This document shows positions 59,589-64,000 of a DNA stretch of 64,000 bases, piece after piece. The stretch is taken from the NCBI RefSeq assembly GCF_020283565.1, contig NC_060065.1, positions 18,080,866 through 18,144,865 of the forward strand, given 5' to 3'. Each line of letters opens with the position of its first letter. The first letter of the stretch is position 1. The DNA comes from Trifolium pratense (lineage: Eukaryota; Streptophyta; Magnoliopsida; Fabales; Fabaceae). A model generated the notes under the pieces. It did no database searches, was not told the DNA's origin, and saw nothing but the letters and a program-made list of their open reading frames with translations. Both the position numbers and the translations under genes were made by a program.

Positions 59589-61091
59589 ACTGAAACCATT
59601 ACTCTTGATAAATGGTTTCAGTAAGTTATACACTGAAACCATTACTCTTGATAAATGGTTTCAGTTACATTTTAATCTTTCTCAACTTAATTATAAATGC
59701 ATTTGAACAACATTAACTATTAAGCAAACCCATTTGAAAATTATCTCAATTTAATTTTGAAAAAACCTTTCGTCACTTTCGAAATTTAATTTTTCTTTTG
59801 TGTGCTTCTAGCCATTTGAAAATTATCTCAATTTTGAAAAAACTCTTGATTTTGGTTTTCATACTTATGATTTTCAATATTATAACCTTGATTTCGAATA
59901 TTATTAACCCATGATGGATTTGTACACTGAAACCATTACTCTTGTTAAATGGTTTCAGTAAGTTATACACTGAAACCATTATGCTTGATAAATGGTTTCA
60001 GTAAGTTATACACTGAAACCATTAGTCTTGTTAAATGGTTTTAGTTACATATACACTTTTGATAAAAGGTTCAGGAACTTCCATTAGTTGAAACCTACTT
60101 AAGGATGGTCTTCGAATCAACTCATTTGAAGGACGTGCATTTGAATTCAACACATCACCTCTCTTCCGAGGTTTGAGGTTCATGGGTTGATTCGAAGACA
60201 ATTCTCCTCTCTTCGAATCCAATACATTTTAATCTTTCTCAACTTAATTATAAATGCATTTGAACGACATTAACTATTAAGCAGACCCATTTGAAAATTA
60301 TCTCAATTTTGAAAAAACCTCTCGCCACTTTAGAAATTTAATTTTTCTTTTGTGTGCCTCTAACCACTCTTGGTGAAAGGAAATAACTCTTGATTTTGGT
60401 TTTCATACTTATGCTTTTCAATATTATAACATTGATTTTGAATATTATTAACCCATAATGGATTTGTACACTGAAACCATTACTCTTGTTAAATGGTTTC
60501 AGTAAGTTATACACTGAAACCATTATGCTTGATAAATGGTTTCAGTAAGTTATACACTGAAACCATTAGTCTTGTTAAATGGTTTCAGTTATATATACAC
60601 TTGATAAAAGGTTCAGGAACTTCCATTAGTTGAAACCTACTTAAGGATGGTCTCCCAACATGAGAAAGATAAGGATGGTCTTCGAATCAACCCATTTGAA
60701 GGACGTGCATTTGAATCCAACATATCACCTCTCTTCCGAGGTTTAGGTTCATGGGTTGATTCGAAGACAATTCTCCTCTCTTCGAATCCAATACATTTTA
60801 ATCTTTCTCAACTTAATTATAAAGGCATTTGAACGACATTAACTATTAAGCAGACCCATTTGAAAATTATCTCAATTTTGAAAAAACTCTTGATTTTGGT
60901 TTTTATACTTATGATTTTCAATATTATAACCTTGATTTCGAATATTATTAACCCATGATGGATTTGTGCACTGAAACCATTACTCTTGTTAAATGGTTTC
61001 AGTAAGTTATACACTGAAACCATTATGCTTGATAAATGGTTTCAGTACGTTATACACTGAAACCATTAGTCTTGTTAAATGGTTTCAGTGT
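59589..61091. repeat. clusters of small hairpins, right arm
   Basis: Mirror image of the left-arm clusters: groups at about 59589-59666, 59922-60045, 60466-60591 and 60965-61091, with a single unit near 58172-58207. Confidence 0.9.
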
Positions 61092-61331
61092 TGTGAACCC
61101 ATTAATATTGACTATGAGAGTAAAATAGATTTTTTAAATCCTGAATATTCAAACCATTATTCACAACCTATAGTACACACTTATTCACAAATGCATTTCC
61201 ATTTTCGCCTTAAACTATAGAACAAATGTGATCAATTTTCTGAAATAGATGAGGAGTGGAATCGTTGTGCGCAAGGCAGAGATCACAGCCAGAAACTACG
61301 ACACAGCCCCTGTGCATGCATGAGGTTCTCG

Positions 61332-62172
61332 TCTGTAGGCATTTTATTATGGAAGCATCGCCAGGCAATAAATGATGCAGATGGTGGTACACAAACATGC
61401 CAAAGCCAAGCAGTCCAATCTACCCGCTGTTGTGCCGGAAAAAAGAATTCATAGGCTTGGTTTGCAGTCAAATTACCGTCCTTAGAAGAGCGCCAAACAA
61501 ACCTGTCGTCAAGAGGTTGCTTAGGAACTATGTTAGAATATGCATTCAACATAACAGATGATCTAAAGCTCAATATTAATAAATAAAAGCATTCATGATT
61601 TTCGATTAAAATCCTCTTGAGGTGGATCATACTTCCGGATAAGTATGACTCACAGTACAGTAACCTCTCAATCGAAATCTAAAATCCTCTTGATGTTTGG
61701 CACTAAAGTGCGGCCATCCGAAGATCCAGCTCTAGCTGTCTTAAGTGTGTCCTCTGTAGGCATTTTATTATGGAAGCATCGCCAGGCAATAAATGATGCA
61801 GATGGTGGTACACAAACATGCCAAAGCCAAGCAGTCCAATCTACCCGCTGTTGTGCCGGAAAAAAGAATTCATAGGCTTGGTTTGCAGTCAAATTACCGT
61901 CCTTGGAAGAGCGCCAAACAAACCTGTCGTCAAGAGGTTGCTTAGGAACTATGTTAGAATATGCATTCAACATAAAGGATGATCTAAAGCTCAATATTAA
62001 TAAATAAAAGCATTCATGATTTTCGATTAAAATCCTCTTGAGGTGGATCATACTTCCGGATAAGTATGACTCACAGTACAGTAACCTCTCAATCGAAATC
62101 TAAAATCCTCTTGATGTTTGGCACTAAAGTGCGGCCATCCGAAGATCCACCTCTAGCTGTCTTAAGTGTGTT
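61332..62172 (-). repeat. 421-bp tandem duplication of a LINE zf-RVT shard
   Basis: Two copies (about 61332-61752 and 61753-62172) differ at only a few bases. On the minus strand each encodes WLWHVCVPPSASFIAWRCFH and NKMPT, the zf-RVT region of an L1-type ORF2. The first copy continues DENLMHAQGLCRSFWL to about 61285. It lies inside the MULE, right of the palindrome. Confidence 0.85.
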
Positions 62173-63094
62173 AACTGTTAACAACCATTAGGTAATTATA
62201 TGAAATGAAACCCACAGGCTTGAGCTAGCTTTAACCCTTCAAGTACACTCCAAAATTGGGAAACATATGCACAACAAACACCGAAATACTTTGAGAATCC
62301 AGTAATCCACTCTCCATGCTCTCCTCTTAAAACTCCACCACAACCATCCCTTGGAGCCTCCCACTTGATATTTTACAACAAGTTGCTCCACCATGTCTCT
62401 ACTCACAAGCTGCTCAAACAGCTAACAGTGCCTCCGAATCTATCTCATCTAGATATGAAATATGAAAGGTGCTATATCAACAATCAAAATGAGAAGAATG
62501 AAATTCTTGCTCCTCATGATGGTTGAAATACAATAATTGACAAGTAAATTTCAATGATGATAATCAATTCACTGTGACTCCTCATTGCTCTATTATGTAA
62601 CACTAATGAATCTATTTTAAAAATCATGAACATTAATAAAAAATCAAAACCTAGAAGCTAAGAGAATATCAGAAACAAAATCAAATTAACAAGGAAAAAC
62701 GAAACTTACATAATCCCAAGATGAAATTAGAATATTGTTAGAGTTAGGCGCAAATTGAATCTCCAATTTCGAGAATTCAATCGCAGCTTCTGAGTGACGG
62801 AGAAGACGATACACAGAACAAACACGACGGCGAAGTCACAGTGACGATACAGAGAAGAAACAAGAACACGACGGAGAATCACGGTGGCGATGAACGGAAG
62901 AAACACGGTGGCTACAAAGAGAAGAAAGACGGTGGCGAAGTGGAGAAGTGAGAGATGTGTGGATCCTGTGACTCAGGTTCACAGTATGACAACTTGAGAT
63001 CATAACACGTGGCAAAAAAAATTTTATGATCAAGTGGCTGTAATTCACTTATGCATCATACATAAATTTGGACTTATGCATATTAACTTTTGCC
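62173..63094. other. right-hand non-coding zone of the MULE
   Basis: No ORF supported. 62790-62960 is rich in 'gaagaaacacggtggc'-like purine repeats and may be a leader or promoter region of the original element. It ends in the MULE terminal repeat. Confidence 0.45.
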
Positions 63095-63329
63095 GATGAT
63101 GGAGTTATCATATATAGGAAATCCGATCAAACAAAAATATCATGAATTATTAAAAAAAGAATTATAGTTGACCCTTGATAGGAGGCTTTTTTCTCACCGT
63201 AAACTTTTTTGTTGGCTTTTGGACTATTAAACTTATCACTTGTATCAGGTTTTTTTTTCCTTGCGAAAAAATATGTTTTTTTTTTGGGGTCTGAAGCCCC
63301 CGGGTTGCTTGGCCTTTGGGCCGGCCTTG

Positions 63330-64000
63330 ACTTATACTTTGTAATTTTCTCTCAATTTTGCTATCGTAATCTTTCTTGAATGAAATTAAATATTAATAAA
63401 CATATTTTTATTTATATCATTTTATATTTATAAAATAGTTCAACGGCTAAATTTATCAAACAATATAAATTGATCAATCAATTATAAACTAGTTTATAAA
63501 TTATTGTCTATAAATTCACCCACTATAAAATAACTGATTAACTATGCGCTATTTTTTTACCAAATAAAGTCTACGCTAAGTCGCTAACACATGATGTGCC
63601 TCAAAAATTACATACATTAATTTGTTCTCTTCAATTTTCGCATAATTTAATACATAATCCTAGTAATTACCAGACACACCTCAACATTGTAGTAAGAAAA
63701 TGGAAGAAATAATTTTGTTGGTGAAGAAATTCACTACTCACTAATCTCTCCAAGTTAAGATTTCTGGGAAGATGATTGCCGTAATAGAGAATGTTTGTGA
63801 GAGTGGTAATAGGTTCAAACACTAATTCCTTTGCTAGCTTCACCACTGAACTAGACATTAGGGGCATAATTAGGATCTGAAAAATGCAAAACCAAATCAC
63901 ATCAAAATACACTAATATAAAGTCAATATATAACTTGTTGAATTTAATTGATATACATATAAAAATTATTACATAATGACATTGGATTTAATTTACTTAT
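63330..64000. other. flank with MITE copy and a possible exon
   Basis: 63345-63570 matches the repeat at 14445-14695. On the minus strand 63876-63742 is open between an acceptor (tttttcag) and a donor (GTGAGT) and reads MSSSVVKLAKELVFEP then ITTLTNILYYGN. It faintly recalls the N-terminus of legume CC-NBS-LRR proteins. It may be an exon of a gene extending outside the window, or chance. Confidence 0.25.

Larger units (their letters stand above)
54697..61185. repeat. giant perfect palindrome, 3,240-bp arms
   Basis: The left arm 54697-57936 and right arm 57946-61185 are inverted copies around the spacer aaccggaaa (57937-57945). Every paired landmark sums to 115882, so there is no indel over 3.2 kb. 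Rare variants (e.g. gtgcac at 54912 and 60966, the ACGT variant at 54836 and 61043) are present in both arms. Identity is therefore about 100%. Within each arm a block of about 500-545 bp is tandemly repeated three times (left arm: 54793, 55291, 55837). Confidence 0.93.
54647..63094. mobile_element. Mutator-like element (MULE) with palindromic interior
   Basis: The left end GGGTCCGGTTAAGGTGCATA and the inverted right end GGCAAAAGTTAATATGCATA align without gaps. Both sides carry gatgatgga (54638-54646 and 63095-63103), a perfect 9-bp target duplication. The interior holds the 6.49-kb palindrome, a duplicated LINE shard and a right-hand non-coding zone (62700-63094). No MURA transposase is recognisable. 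It is 8,448 bp long and non-autonomous. Confidence 0.7.
54513..63329. mobile_element. small hAT-like element split by a MULE
   Basis: The termini CAGGGCCGGTCC and (inverse) CAAGGCCGGCCC are near-inverted. Flanking octamers gcttatag (54505-54512) and acttatac (63330-63337) agree at 6 of 8 positions, fitting an old hAT duplication. Removing the MULE leaves an element of about 360 bp. Confidence 0.5.

Noticed and set aside
54428..61220. Short ORFs mirrored across the palindrome (e.g. those reading VYNLLKPFNKSNG)
   Set aside because: They read through the hairpin units and non-coding blocks; repetition explains their recurrence.

Overview
The window is nuclear DNA of a flowering plant. One long, well-formed gene with 26 GT-AG or GC-AG introns is surrounded by AT-rich DNA that is mostly transposable elements. 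The repeat types (Tat-lineage Ty3/gypsy, small TRIM-like LTR elements, MuTIR MITEs, tRNA-derived SINEs, Helitrons) and the NRPA2 protein sequence point to a legume, probably of the Medicago/Trifolium/Pisum group. That taxon is an inference; no search was run.

Layout. Positions 1-9493 are the 3' part of a decayed Tat-type LTR retrotransposon: pol with two RNase H domains and an integrase (two in-frame TGA stops plus frameshifts), a 17-unit array of a 56-bp repeat in the 3' UTR, antisense genes (one clearly in two exons), a polypurine tract and a 3' LTR. From 9.5 to 17.0 kb lie nested MITEs, a SINE and LINE debris. From 17.04 to 21.84 kb is a nearly full ORF2 of an L1-type LINE with three disabling lesions.

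Positions 23633-44068 hold NRPA2, the second-largest subunit of RNA polymerase I. It reads as about 27 exons whose phases agree. A telo-box and a TATA-like site sit upstream, and a Helitron 3' end lies only about 130 bp farther up. Its introns have trapped a complete TRIM, a solo LTR, a MuTIR MITE, a 632-bp hAT-like MITE, a 234-bp Helitron, a copia RT relic and a SINE fragment.

At 45.6 kb is an intact kiwellin (ripening-related, secreted, Cys-rich) gene on the minus strand. A broken kiwellin copy lies at 52.4 kb on the plus strand. Between them are a 1.0-kb Helitron with a helicase shard, a 38-base poly-G run and a stack of nested MITEs containing a GC-rich minisatellite.

The most unusual object is at 54.5-63.3 kb. 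A Mutator-like element (54647-63094, perfect 9-bp target duplication) is inserted in a small hAT-like element. It contains a 6.49-kb palindrome whose two 3,240-bp arms mirror each other without an indel around a 9-bp spacer. Each arm holds about a dozen small hairpins built on one motif and broken shards of a transposon ORF. If it is not an assembly artefact, it is a very strong potential source of hairpin RNA.
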